Shown: positions 1 through 9,750 of the stretch, in pieces | Layout of the letters: every line of letters begins with the position of its first letter | How positions within the stretch are numbered: position 1 is the stretch's first letter | Assembly (NCBI GenBank): GCA_951799445.1 | Contig: OX637288.1 | Span: 2,606,501-2,670,500 of the forward strand | Source of the DNA: Pseudisothecium myosuroides | Lineage: Eukaryota; Streptophyta; Bryopsida; Hypnales; Lembophyllaceae | Reading direction: 5' to 3' | DNA: 64,000 nucleotides | The notes under the pieces: generated by a model | The model's database searches: none | What the model saw: only the letters and a program-made list of their open reading frames with translations | What the model was told of the DNA's origin: nothing | Program-made: the position numbers and the translations under genes

Positions 1-3
1 CTA

Positions 4-187
4 AATAGGGGTATTACGGGGACCAAAAAATTAAAGGGACTTATCTTGGAAAACTGTAGATGTTTGAACCATGATGTACAACCCCCGGACACTTCAACAA
101 CTATTGATGTATAGAAAAGGTAGATATTTATATAGTGTGAAATGTCGATTAATTAGTATGGGTCCCCTTAATACCCCTATTCAATGT
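4..187. mobile_element. Short inverted-repeat element, copy 1
   Basis: A roughly 180-bp segment begins AATAGGGGTATTACGGGGAC and ends with the inverted counterpart GGTCCCCTTAATACCCC at about 161-177. A second copy lies at 1321-1501 with the same ends and interior. There is no coding potential, so this is a MITE-like non-autonomous element. The left edge is uncertain because the window begins here. Confidence 0.65.
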
Positions 188-198
188 AAGTTCATTAA

Positions 199-1119
199 CT
201 CCTTAAAAATTAGCATGCATTTTTTGGCAATATAGCAATTTTGGGCAGATTGGTGTGAACGAGGATTTGCATATTTTAGGTTGAAATTTTAATAGAACGT
301 GGGGACAAAGAATATTTTTCATATGCACTAAATTTCATGACATTCGGAAATAGAAATCAAAAGTTATGGCCTAATATGTTACTTTTTTTTGTAATTAGGC
401 AATCTGAGTAGATAAAAAAAAATCGTTTTTTTCAAAAACAACAATTTGAAATTGGTTTTCTAGAATTATTTATACGTGGAAAGTTTTGAAACATTTCATT
501 TTGATGAATGAGATGAAAGTCATGAGGAGTTTTAGTTTGATGGCAGTTATGGATTCTCTATTCTAAATAAACTTTGAAGTCCTTTATCTTACTCAATTTT
601 CAATATTTTTTGAAAAAAATAAAATCATAGTATGTAGATTGTTTATTACATCATTGCAACCATTGGGATTGGCATTTTTCAATTCCATAACTAAATTCTT
701 GACAATTTAATATTTTGAATCATTCTCTACTTCTTTCTACTTACTTGTTTTTTCCTATATGTTGCACAATTCCAAATGATGTGAAAATATTTAAGCATGT
801 AACCAACTTGTCTAGGAAAAAGAATCCAAAGAAGCACCATTTTGGACATTTTTTTTAGGAAAAGTGAGCTTGTGAAGTGCAACTGCCTTGTTTTTTGTAA
901 GGACAAAAAAATGATCTCAATGAATTTGAATGCTTATATCTTGCAATCCATGCAATGGAAATAATTTGTGAAATTTTTACCACATGTTCTTAAGTCAGCA
1001 TTTAAGATCCTAGGATTACATGTGTCAAACAAGTTTTTCTTCAAAATTTTGGTATTTATACTAAAAATGGCAATTTTTGAGTGTTTACGGTGAAAACATA
1101 GTCATGGAACTTTAAGGGC
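199..1119 (+). mobile_element. TTAA-flanked element, alpha subfamily, copy 1
   Basis: The element follows TTAA at 195-198 and is colinear over its whole length with the better preserved copy at 6033-6960. It shares the left-hand phrase GCAATTTTGGGCAG-like sequence and the right-hand phrase GGTGAAAACATAGTCA. The right end reads CTTTAAGGGCTATTG instead of CTTTAGGGGTTAA, so the right TTAA has decayed. No transposase is visible; the longest open frames are short. It sits between the two 181-bp inverted-repeat elements. Confidence 0.6.
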
Positions 1120-1320
1120 TATTGGACTTATAGCAACTTACTATATGTCATACATATTTTACTAATTTTTTTTAAAAATTTACAAAGATTGTAACAAATT
1201 GGCTAAATCTCTTTTAATAATTTTTTTTATATTCACTGTTTTGGTTAAACTCAAGAAATATAATGTCATTGATCCTAGCAACCTTCTCTACACATACAAT
1301 TGGGCATTTGGAAATTAACT

Positions 1321-1501
1321 ACATTGAGTAGGGGTATTAAGGGGACGAAAAAATTAAAAGGACTTATTGTAGAAAACTGTAGATGTTTGAAACATGACAC
1401 GCATCCCCTAGATACTATTGATGTACAACAAAGGTAGATATTAATATAGTGTAAAATGTCGCTTAATTAGTATGGATCCCTTTAAAATCCCTATTCAATG
1501 T
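1321..1501. mobile_element. Short inverted-repeat element, copy 2
   Basis: A 181-bp element with inverted ends ACATTGAGTAGGGGTATTAA at the left and CCCTATTCAATGT at the right. It is a direct copy of the element at the start of the window, with the same internal phrase AAAACTGTAGATGTTTG. It is non-coding. The extended outer part ACATTGA is also inverted-repeated, so the ends are probably those given. Confidence 0.7.
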
Positions 1502-2491
1502 TGATTGTAATCAAAATGGGGGGTCTTGTAAAGTAAGTACACTTAAATGGGACCTCCATCTAATTGCATAGCAAATTTTACTCCACCTTTATTCCAAATT
1601 TAAATTTAGGATAGCCTCACTTGTCTTATGAGATATGTACCACACAATTAAGAAAAGAACAACAAGCTTTGGTGTAGGATTTGTAATGAAATTAGGAGTG
1701 GGTTACAATTAGGTGCACTTACCATATGGTTTGGACTCTTTAGTAGGTTTCAAACTTTGTACTTGTCAAGACAATTGATTTATAACAATCTCCCAATTTG
1801 CCATTGTATGTATTGATACTTAACCCCTAAAGTTCTTTTATGTTAGAGACCCAAATTAAATTGCTTCAAAATACAAGTCCCTAAAGCAAGGCTAAAATCT
1901 TCTATCATCTATATTTAGTTTTTAACAAATACAATTGTAGGATCCTTAAGTAAACTTAGTCAAGTACATCCTTCCAAAATGTTGGCTTTTTAGAGTGAAT
2001 ATCCCCATCGATTGCAAGTTTATTGTGCCTAAACTTCAAAATGTTGGCTTTTTCTAGCCCTTCCAAAGGGTGAAGTTTTGTCTTTCAACATTTAAAAAAA
2101 ATACACTTATGTCCAATAACTTGTACATTTTAGTCACATGAAAATTTATGGAAAAACATTTTTATATAAAAAACCTTTCATTCATCTTTTAAAAACTTAT
2201 AAAGTAGACAATGGTACTAAAGAAAGAAAAAATAAAATCATTAATAACTTTGACAAGAAATTGAAAATTATAAAATCCAATGGTGAAAATGCCTTATGAG
2301 CAACAGATTTCTTGTGTTTTTCATTAGGAAAAATTTCAGCCCTCAAGAAGGCTGCCAGTTTTTTATTTTTGGAACGTGCAAATTAAAAGTAACTCCTCCT
2401 ACCTTTCACTTCATCATTAGGAATTGAATGGTTCAATTTTACTTGAGTAGGTATGAATATTACAATCTAATATAATTAATCAATATTCTTT
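1502..2491 (+). repeat. Dispersed AT-rich repeat (copies near 11.2 and 54.8 kb)
   Basis: The stretch 1520-1860 is recognisably similar to 11210-11560, sharing TTTATTCCAAAT, AATTTAGGATA and TTGTCTTATGA in order. Its beginning, CTTGTAAAGTAAGTACA, resembles 54860-54900. The rest, to 2491, is AT-rich with no ORF, RNA gene or clear element end. Confidence 0.45.
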
Positions 2492-2493
2492 TA

Positions 2494-3235
2494 GGGTTTG
2501 TTGCAAGAAAGAGTGTCCGTTTTTGTTCACTTTGGCTATTTTCGCCTAGTACTCCCAATACTCATGAGCTTTTGCATATAAATTTTTAAAAACAAAATAA
2601 AATAAGGATAATTAGTTTAATACTAAAAGTAGCATATCACCAAAATTTCAAAACTAAAGAAAATCTAGGTCAAAAGTTATTCACAAAAAAGAATGAGCTA
2701 AAATTTTGAAGAAAATACATACTTTGAAGTTTTAATTTGTAAAAAGTAGGAAAAACAATTTTCAATGAAATCAAATTTTTTTTTGGGAAGACTTCATGGT
2801 TAAGAGATTTCACCAAAAAAATGATCTTGCAACCATCTTCAATGTTTAAAATTGCGCGAGCAAGGGAGCCCTCTTTGCATGGACGTAGATGACACAAAAT
2901 AAAATTGTTTTTTAATTTCCCTTAGTAGAAACATGAGTTCTCACTATGGGAATAGACAATAGAAATTTCAGTTCTAAATCGTTAAATTTTGAGACTCCAT
3001 AGTACTCAAACCCACTAAAATTCAAAATGTGACATACTAATTTAATTGATTTTTATATATTAAATAATTTTCTTAAAATTTCTAAAAAATATGAGATATG
3101 ATTAAATTGAAGACATGCATCTCCAATAAAAAATTCAAATTCATGCGAGTGATGCTGTAGAAGTTATTGCAAAAGAAAGATTTGATACTCCCCCTATAAC
3201 AAATATCAAGTACTACTATTTCTTGCAATGACCCT
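2494..3235. mobile_element. Foldback-family element with GGGT..TTGCAAGAAA ends, copy 1
   Basis: The left end reads GGGTTTGTTGCAAGAAAG. The right end reads CTATTTCTTGCAATGACCC, which is its inverted counterpart. The ends match the foldbacks at 3636-4407 and 56988-58077. The interior (about 2660-2900, minus strand) resembles 25533-25754, which explains the similar short open frames in both places; I regard those as repeat DNA, not genes. A TA lies outside the left end and a TTA outside the right end. Confidence 0.55.
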
Positions 3236-3635
3236 TAGAATATATTCTAAGCTATTCAATTTGACATTGAAATAAAAAAAATCCTTCTAATTTTTGCAAA
3301 TTTATCAGAATGACTTCAAAAAAAAGCTTCACATCTAGATTATGATGTATAATATCCATCCACAAAATTTCATGCAAAATATTGAATTATGAAGTCAAAA
3401 AATCCAAAGTAAGGTCCTAAGTCTTTCATGGGTTAAAATACCTCCACTCCAACTCCTCAAGTAGTAAAAAAAAGGTCACTATACAAACAAATTTCTTTGC
3501 ACTAGACAACAACCTCATTCAACAATTGGACAACAAAGTGCAAAATTCCAAACTCTAAATAAAACAACAAGAATATTGAAGAAAGAAAACCAAAATTGAC
3601 AATATAAAATCCAATAACATAGTACAAGCCATATA
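3236..3635. other. AT-rich stretch without recognisable features
   Basis: Between the two foldback elements I see only AT-rich sequence with homopolymer runs: no open frame, repeat end or RNA gene. Confidence 0.5.
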
Positions 3636-4407
3636 GGGTGACTGCACGAAATACCTAAATTATATGGTTGCTTTTTTTTTTGGACCACTATAACTTTTGC
3701 TATAATTTTTTATTTATAGGTTCAATGCCAAAATCAAAAAAACGCTTCCTAAATGTCCTGATTGTAATTTTATACCTTATTTTTCAGAAATTAAAAAAAA
3801 TCAATTTATATTTAAAATTCAATTTTGTTAATTTGTCACACTTTGACGTCTAGGGTTTTTTAGTACTATTGAGCATTTTAAATTAATGATTTTTAGTTGA
3901 AATTTCTATGATATGTTTCCCTAGTAGGTAGACATATTCCTACCAAAGATCATTTAAAAATACATTATTTTATATCCTCCACAGTTGTGCAAATAGGCCT
4001 CCCTTGCACGTGCACTTGTTACATTATTTTTTCTATTTTCCACAGTTGTGCAAATAGGCCTCCCTTGCACAACTGTGGAAAATATAAAATAATATATTTT
4101 TAAATGATCTTTGGTAGGAATATGTCTATCTACTAGGGAAACATATCATAGAAATTTCAACTAAAAATCATTAATTTAAACCGCTCAATAGTACTAAAAA
4201 ACCCTAAATGTCAAAGGGTGACAAATTAATAAAATTGAATTTTAAATATAAATTGATTTTTTTTAATTTCTGAAAATAAGGTATAAATTACAATCAGGAC
4301 GTTTAGGAAGCGTTTTTTTGGTTTTGGCATTGAACCTACAAATCAAAAGTTATAGCAGTCCAAAAAAAAATGCAACCAGACAGTACAGGTGTTTCTTGCA
4401 ATCACCC
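3636..4407. mobile_element. Foldback element with GGGTGAYTGCA ends, copy 2
   Basis: The 772-bp segment folds back on itself over most of its length. The left arm starts GGGTGACTGCACGAAATACC and the right arm ends GGTGTTTCTTGCAATCACCC. TA borders both ends (3634-3635 and 4408-4409). Near the centre, a 32-base phrase containing CCACAGTTGTGCAAATAGG occurs twice, 59 bp apart, and is followed by its inverse. It is non-coding; the small open frame on the left arm is a shadow. Confidence 0.75.
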
Positions 4408-4583
4408 TACAACCCTCTAGACATAGATGAGAAGCTTTATGGTAATAATGGAAGTCCAATGGCACAACATTTGGGACATTGAGAAGCACATTTGATTGCT
4501 CTAGACCAAAGGGGAGGAGGTTTTACATTGTCAAAATGATAGGTTGTCCTTTCCAAGAGAACCACCTTTTATGACCCTACTTT

Positions 4584-4751
4584 CACTATAAGAAACCCGC
4601 GTTTTAGGTGATGTTAGCTTAATTTTAAGAGACGGAGTTTAGTGGACGTCCGAGAAAACAACTTATGTTTTTATGTCAATAATAACGTCCAATGTAACAT
4701 CTAGACGTTACATTGGACGTTATTATTGACATAAAAACATAAGTTGTTTTC
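4584..4751. mobile_element. CACTA-like end with perfect 45-bp hairpin
   Basis: The segment starts CACTATAAGAAACCCGCG, close to the CACTACAAGAAA terminus of plant CACTA elements, and is followed by subterminal-like phrases such as TTTAGTGGACGTCCG. Bases 4654-4698 and 4707-4751 are perfect inverse complements (45 bp) around an 8-base loop. No matching CACTA end is visible on the right, where the sequence runs straight into an ATCTACG array. It is likely a rearranged non-autonomous remnant. Confidence 0.55.
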
Positions 4752-4755
4752 TTAA

Positions 4756-4925
4756 ACATCAGTGGGCTGTGCCTTCAAATCTACAATAACGTCGTCAGAT
4801 CATCTCCAGGTTCTGATTGACTTAAACTATTTTCTTAAACATCTACGCTTTTGTGCATGAATCTACATCGTTCGCTGCAAGTGGGCGAGCGCGGGCACTG
4901 CGGCAAATTAATCTTTGGCGTGTGA
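4756..4925 (+). repeat. ATCTACG module array, site 1
   Basis: One module of the window-wide ATCTACG repeat. It reads CTTCAAATCTAC, then TTAAACATCTACGCTTTTG, then TGAATCTAC, then a G+C-rich TGGGCGAGCG phrase. The nearest relative is 15230-15400. It is non-coding. Confidence 0.7.
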
Positions 4926-6013
4926 CCACTTTTGCAAACCTTGAAGTTCCTCTCATTTTGCAACTACATATGAATTAAAAAAAAAATTGTTACTTTTCAG
5001 AGATGTAATTAAGCTAGACCCCCCATTCTCGACCACTGACCCATTTCCGACTTGTATTTGCACGTATTTATGTCCAAGTTTACAATGTGTTTTTTTCCCT
5101 TTTCAAGATTGGAACTAATAAATACATGACACATGTCCCAAGTTGTTAAAAAAAGTAGAAAATAATGATTAGGTAAAAAGTTCTTGAATGATCGGAATTG
5201 AAATAGTCTAAACATTGGCCATGGGTCCGAGGTACTTTTTGCCTCCCAAAATTCATAGTAATTTCAATTCAAGCGATAAAAATACCAATTTTTTTTCAAT
5301 CCATGTCATTTCTATCGATGTACCTCTGAAAAATATTTGTTTTGCCTTCACTACTCTAGATCATGTCGGAATTCCTAATTTGGTCGGTTATGAGGGGCTC
5401 TACCTTACATGACTTCTACAAGTTGGAATTTTTTTTTGTGAAAATTTGAAATTATTATTCAATTTGCAATACAAAGTGAAAAAATTCAAATAAAATGTAC
5501 AATATGATTTTTTTAATTGAAAATTTTAGCACAAGGTGTATATTGTAGTGTAGAAGACTATGGTGCAATTTTCTTTACTACGTTGTTCTAGAATTAGAAA
5601 ATCAGCATTGTATGGTAACTAGCCTAAGTTCAAATTGCAATAAAATATCTAGGCGTAAGAATTTTCAAATTTTTGAATTGGACTAGAAACTAGAGTTGAT
5701 TAGCTTCATGTATTTCACTAGATGGTCTCAAATTCAAAAAAGATCACTTTTGTTGCTTAAATTCAAATTTAGAGTACAAAGCACAAATTGCCAAAATACA
5801 ATACTTGATGATCCATGGATAGATTCAAGCAACTCTACCATTTTTCCTAATTTAGGTTCTTCCACCAAGAATTTGACCCCTCTATGAGATGTTGCATAAG
5901 GTACTCCTTGAGCCTTATGTCAATGTTGATTGCATCTAAACCAACAATGGATGAAATTGTGATTTTCATTTCTTAGTACAACAAAATTGCTATTGCACCT
6001 ACATTGTAACAGC
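4926..6013 (+). repeat. Dispersed repeat R1, copy 1 (interrupted)
   Basis: This repeat runs from CTTGAAGTTCCTCTCATTT to ACAATGGATGAAATTGTGAT. Colinear copies are at 16170-16861 and, interrupted twice, at 45710-45732 plus 46625-47210 plus 48128-48200. This copy is split by a 394-bp TA-flanked element at 5012-5405. The open frames here have no recognisable product and are not conserved between copies. Confidence 0.65.
5012..5405. mobile_element. TA-flanked inverted-repeat element in R1
   Basis: The left end AGCTAGACCCCCCATTCTCG is matched at the right by the inverse of AGGTAGAGCCCCTCATAACC. TA is duplicated at 5010-5011 and 5406-5407. The uninterrupted R1 copy at about 16250-16265 reads GATGTAATTACATGA, which is what remains if this element and one TA are removed. 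The interior contains CCCATTTCCGAC, shared with the element at 18559-18956. The short ORFs inside are not conserved. Confidence 0.75.
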
Positions 6014-6032
6014 TAAGATAGTCTGCTTTTAA

Positions 6033-6960
6033 CCCCTAAAGGATCAGCCTGCTATTTTTAGCAACATAGCGATTTTGGGCAGGTACGTGTGACTAGAGAT
6101 TTTCATATTTTGAGCTGAAATTTTATTAGAAGGTGGGGACGAGGAATTTATCCCATGTGCATTAAATTTCACAACATTTTGAAATAGGAGTCAAAAGTTA
6201 TGGCCTAATATGTTATTTTTTCCACCGGGTGGGCAGTCCGGGCAGATCTGAAAAAATCACTTTTTTCAGAAATAAAAATTTGAAATTGATTTTCTAAATT
6301 TATATATATGTGGAAAGCTTTGAATCATTCCATTTTGATCAATGAGTCAAAAATTATGAGGAATTTTAGTTTGCGGGCAGTTATAGATTTTCTACTCTAA
6401 AATAAACTTTGAAGTTGTTTATTTCACTCAATTTTCAATATTTTCTCTGAAAAAAATTAATTTATACGATATAGATTGTTTATTACAACATTACAACCAT
6501 TGGGATTGAAATTTTTCAATTCCATAATTAAATTCTTAACAATTTAGTGTTTTGAATCATTCTCTACTTTTTTCTACTTACTATTTTTTTCCTATATGTT
6601 GTACAATTCCAAATGATTTGAAATTTTTTAAGCATGTAGCCAACTTGTTTAGAAATAAGAATTCAAAGAAGCACCACCATTTTGGACATTTTTTCATACA
6701 AATGTGACCTTGTGAAGTGCAGCTGCCTTGTTTTTCGCAGGGACGAAAAAAGGATCTTTGCCAATTCAAATGCTAATATCTTCCGATTTGCACGGTGGAA
6801 AATTCTGAAATTTTTTCCACGTCTTCTAAAACTAGAATACTATAAGATCCTATGGTTATATGTGTCTAAAAAAGTTTTTTTTTCTAAAATTTGGTACTTA
6901 TACTAGAAATGGCAGTTTTGGAGTGTTTTTGGTGAAAACATAGTCAAGGAACTTTAGGGG
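6033..6960 (+). mobile_element. TTAA-flanked piggyBac-like non-autonomous element, alpha subfamily
   Basis: A 928-bp element with ends CCCCTAAAGGATCAG and GGAACTTTAGGGG, flanked on both sides by TTAA (6029-6032 and 6961-6964). The paralogous empty site at about 16870-16885 reads GCTCTTAAAGCGACC, with a single TTAA, so the target-site duplication is TTAA. TTAA duplication and CCC-type ends are the signature of the piggyBac superfamily; that assignment is inference because no transposase is encoded. Related copies are at 199-1119 and, inverted, at 52030-52968. Confidence 0.75.
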
Positions 6961-7060
6961 TTAAAGCGACCATTTAAGCCTACCTAACTCATCAATGACA
7001 GAAATAGATATTTCAAGCAACATGTGACTCATTCCTGGATAGGGGTTGCATTTAGAACAT

Positions 7061-7216
7061 CATTAGAGGAGATTTGGCCGTCTGGAAGACCGTTTCAGGG
7101 CTGTTCCCAATGCTGGGAACCAGCCCCCGATGTCAGAAAAAAAAATTATTAATTTTTTTTAAAAATAAAATAAAAAATAAAAAATAAAAAATAAAAATCT
7201 TAAAATGTTAAAAGAA

Positions 7217-7253
<37 letters not shown>

Positions 7254-7410
7254 TATTTTTATTTTTTTTTTCAAAAATAAAAAATAAAAAAATGATGTGG
7301 CAGTCGCTCGGCCACGTCGGACTGGCCATGCGGCAGCGTTTCAGCAGTCCTGCAGAGTTCCCACAGTCCGGGAACTCGCGGGCTCTTAGAAGCCAAAATC
7401 TCCTCTAATG
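7061..7410. mobile_element. 350-bp inverted-repeat element, CATTAGAGGAG ends
   Basis: The ends are CATTAGAGGAGATTTGGC and GCCAAAATCTCCTCTAATG. The empty paralogue at about 16970-16982 reads TTTAGAACACAGAAGCTTTT. The interior holds an A+T-rich core with an (AT) run at about 7221-7251, between two G+C-richer parts. I could not define a clean target duplication. The small open frames are shadows. Confidence 0.65.
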
Positions 7411-7436
7411 GGACGCTTTTAGAGCAGACTACCTTA

Positions 7437-7916
7437 AGCCTAGAAGTGCATATATGTGCAATAGTTGGGTGAGTTCCAACTCTATTATTCTTGAAATGTT
7501 TGGATAAGAAAAGTAGTGCCACACACAAGCTACAATAGAGTAGAATTTTTTTAATGTCATACATGAGTGAGTCGATTGGATTGTGAGCCCGATTGTGAGC
7601 CATATCACTGATTAGGAGCCAATGCTACTTTGGATCTTACCAAATCTTGCTTTTTAGATCTTGCAAGAAATGCCGAACTTTAATTTTTGCTGTCAAGAAT
7701 TCCAGTAGGATTTGATGCAACCTTCAGATGGTTCCACAGTTTTGCAAAAATAATGATTAACAAGACTTGTGATGAAAATCTGATGTCCGAGCGTAATAAC
7801 AAAAGAATGAAGCGCAATCAACTAGTGAATGCCTCACTTTTTTTTCCCAATATTTTATAATGCTGAAAAAGAAAATTGTATTCTTAATGTGAAGGAGGCG
7901 AAACTAGAGCATAGTA
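7437..7916 (+). repeat. Dispersed repeat R2, copy 1
   Basis: This carries AGTTCCAACTCTATTATTCT, GAAATGTTTG and GAGTCGATTGGATTGTGAGC, in the same order as 17750-18030 and 48600-48830. It includes CTTGCAAGAAATGCCGA and CTGTCAAGAATTCCAG, shared with 17970-18020. It is non-coding as far as I can see. Confidence 0.6.
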
Positions 7917-8408
7917 TAGTAGAACCTCTCTTAGTGCATAGTGCCGGGACTATAAGGTTGGTACACCCAAAACCGCCACTTTTTGTTACTGAGCCTCGGT
8001 TTACTATTATTAGATTGGTCAAATTTTCATATGTTCTTCTTGACACTTGAAAGGAGGTTCCAACGCACCAGAGAACATGACATTTGGATATTGTATGCAA
8101 AAGTTATTAATGAACAAAGTTTGATTCTAAAAGCGTTTCTTCCACATAGGTACAAAATCGATTTTGGAGATGTACACATAGTAAAGATGACACTTTAAGC
8201 AGTGATCCCAAAATTGGCTAAATTTCGCTTAGTTGCTACTTGATTTTGTCATGCCATCAATGTAAATTCAAAAAAAATCTTCCAAAAATGAACATTTGGC
8301 TAAAAACCCTGAACCAGTTCTGAGATTGTTGGCTTTAAAGTCAGTGGCACATTTGGGTGTACCTACCTTACACTAAAAGAGGTTTTATGCACTAAGAGAG
8401 GTTCAATA
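7917..8408. mobile_element. Short inverted-repeat element around an AGGTAG-type insertion
   Basis: GAACCTCTCTTAGTGCAT at the left (about 7922-7939) is inverse to ATGCACTAAGAGAGGTTC at the right (about 8387-8404). Most of the interior is the insertion at 7955-8368, so the core is under 100 bp. The exact ends and target duplication are unclear. Confidence 0.5.
7955..8368 (-). mobile_element. AGGTAG-type TA element, ACACCC subfamily, copy 1
   Basis: The ends are AGGTTGGTACACCC and GGGTGTACCTACCT with TA on both sides. The interior is the inverse of the 270-bp elements at 15736-16005 and 42513-42782, sharing GGTTCCAACGCACC and AAAGCGTTTCTTCCAC. It is longer (414 bp) because of extra sequence at about 8215-8335. 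Open frames on both strands here are shadows of this repeat. Confidence 0.65.
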
Positions 8409-8487
8409 CTGTTCACCGCCTAATGTGGCCTCTAACTACGGGGCCTCCAACTACTGCTCACCAATAAAGGCTTCAATAATTGGTAAA

Positions 8488-8783
8488 TCCGTAAAGGTTC
8501 ATGACTATGTTTTTATCAAAATCCACTCTAAAGATGCTAAATCTCCAATCATGTAGTTTTTTTTGTTAGTTTTATTGCTCGGATTTGAGCATTTTGAATT
8601 GAGGAGGGTATAGCTTTTTCTCTCAATCTGTACACAAGTTGAAATAAAAATTATATCCCTCCAAAAACTAATACATTCCCCTTCAAAAAAAAGTTTCAAA
8701 AGAACTCTGTAAAATTTGAAATTGTACGAACCTGCCTCTAATTCTAAAAATCCCATTGGAGGATTTTGAACCTTCCTTTAGGG
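8488..8783 (-). mobile_element. Short TTAA-flanked element next to ATCTACG array
   Basis: The right end CTTTAGGG is followed by TTAA (8784-8787). The left end is a degraded form of CCCTAAAGG at 8487-8496, followed by TTCATGACTATG, which is like the alpha-subfamily end. A second, more decayed copy at about 41645-41905 is also followed by an ATCTACG array with the phrase GAGCACTTCAGTCT, so both probably descend from one composite. Confidence 0.5.
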
Positions 8784-8787
8784 TTAA

Positions 8788-9330
8788 CAGGCACGGAGCA
8801 CTTCAGTCTTGGAGAAGAACATCTGTGACCATCTTTGTGCAATCAGATGGGAGATCGGGGGGGTTATCTCGTAAATTCACTCAAGAGACCCTCTGTATCT
8901 ACGAACCTGCTGAAGGATCTTCGTCAGACTTGGGTCGAATTGAACTGTTTTCCACAAAATCTACGCTTATGCAGCGCAATCTACGTGTTTCCATGTGGGC
9001 GCATGGAAACAGGTGGAACGCATCATGGAGCGACCGCGGTTGTGCGGCGCCCCTTGACTTCAAATCTATGAATGCTGCGACGAATCAACATCGTCATCTG
9101 ATTAAATTGAACTTCTTGATTACACATGTACGCTTTTAGAATTCAATCTCCGTTGGCCACTGGAATGACCAATTGCCTTCAAATCTATGAATACTACGCC
9201 AAATCAGAAGCAGGGTATGATCGCATTCACCTGTTTCTATCTGAAATCTAGGAAGTCTTTGTACCTCAATCTACGCAACAGTCTCCCAGTTGGCTGGTGC
9301 CTACAGAGTGGAAATTGTTTTCACGTTTAA
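8788..9330 (+). repeat. ATCTACG module array, site 2 (three modules)
   Basis: Three successive modules start near 8893, 9060 and 9180. A typical module has AAATCTACGAAT, then about 70 bp later AAAATCTACGCTTTTG, then about 25 bp later CAATCTACGT, then a G+C-rich TGGGCGC stretch. Spacing between modules is about 120-165 bp. The two long overlapping open frames (8756-9139 and 8835-9071) run through the array in different frames and have no recognisable domain, so I treat them as chance. Confidence 0.75.
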
Positions 9331-9556
9331 GTATTAGATAACCGATGAGCCGCGCTAGCGGCGAATAGGTTATCGGACATAACCGGTTGTTCATCTTTCA
9401 ATCTCAACCTTTGATCTTAATGATCCAAGAGTGTAGGAAGCAAGTTGAAAGGAAAGAAGGTTATGAGTTACAACTTGTAATGGCAATGGTGACGGTTTGC
9501 AAATGGAGAGGTGCCACGTTAGTGTTGAAAAGTCAATAACCGGTTATGGTAACTTA
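9331..9556. other. Spacer with short hairpin
   Basis: Bases at about 9338-9375 form a hairpin: ATAACCGATG and the inverse GGTTAT around the near-palindrome GCCGCGCTAGCGGC. The remainder has no repeat end or open frame. The hairpin is too short and unlike a tRNA to call an RNA gene. Confidence 0.4.
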
Positions 9557-9748
9557 GAGGCACCCTAAAGTGTCTTTGGACCCAATGGCGTCCCTTTCTA
9601 GGAAGGGGCATCATTTCAAAACCTAAATGTAGACATACTGAACATAACTTATTATTTTTTGACTGAAATAATAAGCCATGTATGGTCCACCTAGAATTGC
9701 GTTTCAGAATGACGCCCCTTTCTAGAAAGGGACGCCATTGGGTGCCTC
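9557..9748. mobile_element. 192-bp TA-flanked inverted-repeat element
   Basis: The ends are GAGGCACCCTAAAG and the inverse ATTGGGTGCCTC, with a longer inverted block AATGGCGTCCCTTTCTAG nearby on each arm. TA flanks both ends (9555-9556, 9749-9750). It is non-coding and MITE-like. Confidence 0.7.
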
Positions 9749-9750
9749 TA

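Larger units (their letters stand above)
6016..7434. mobile_element. AGGTAG-type TA element, copy 1, host of two insertions
   Basis: The outer ends are AGATAGTCTGCTTTTAA at the left and GAGCAGACTACCT at the right, flanked by TA at 6014-6015 and 7435-7436. The uninterrupted relative at 16864-17000 is only 137 bp. The difference is accounted for by a TTAA-flanked element at 6033-6960 and a second inverted-repeat element at 7061-7410. Confidence 0.75.

Noticed and set aside
2670..2897. 75-codon open frame conserved with 25533-25754 as a protein family
   Set aside because: Both lie inside related foldback elements, and start and end points differ; the similarity is inherited from the repeat.
8756..9139. 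127-codon plus-strand open frame as a gene
   Set aside because: It runs through the ATCTACG array, and equivalent arrays elsewhere are open in other frames or closed; no motif is seen.
9331..9380. tRNA or small RNA gene at the GCCGCGCTAGCGGC hairpin
   Set aside because: No cloverleaf, no GGTTCGA-type box, and arm lengths are wrong for a tRNA.
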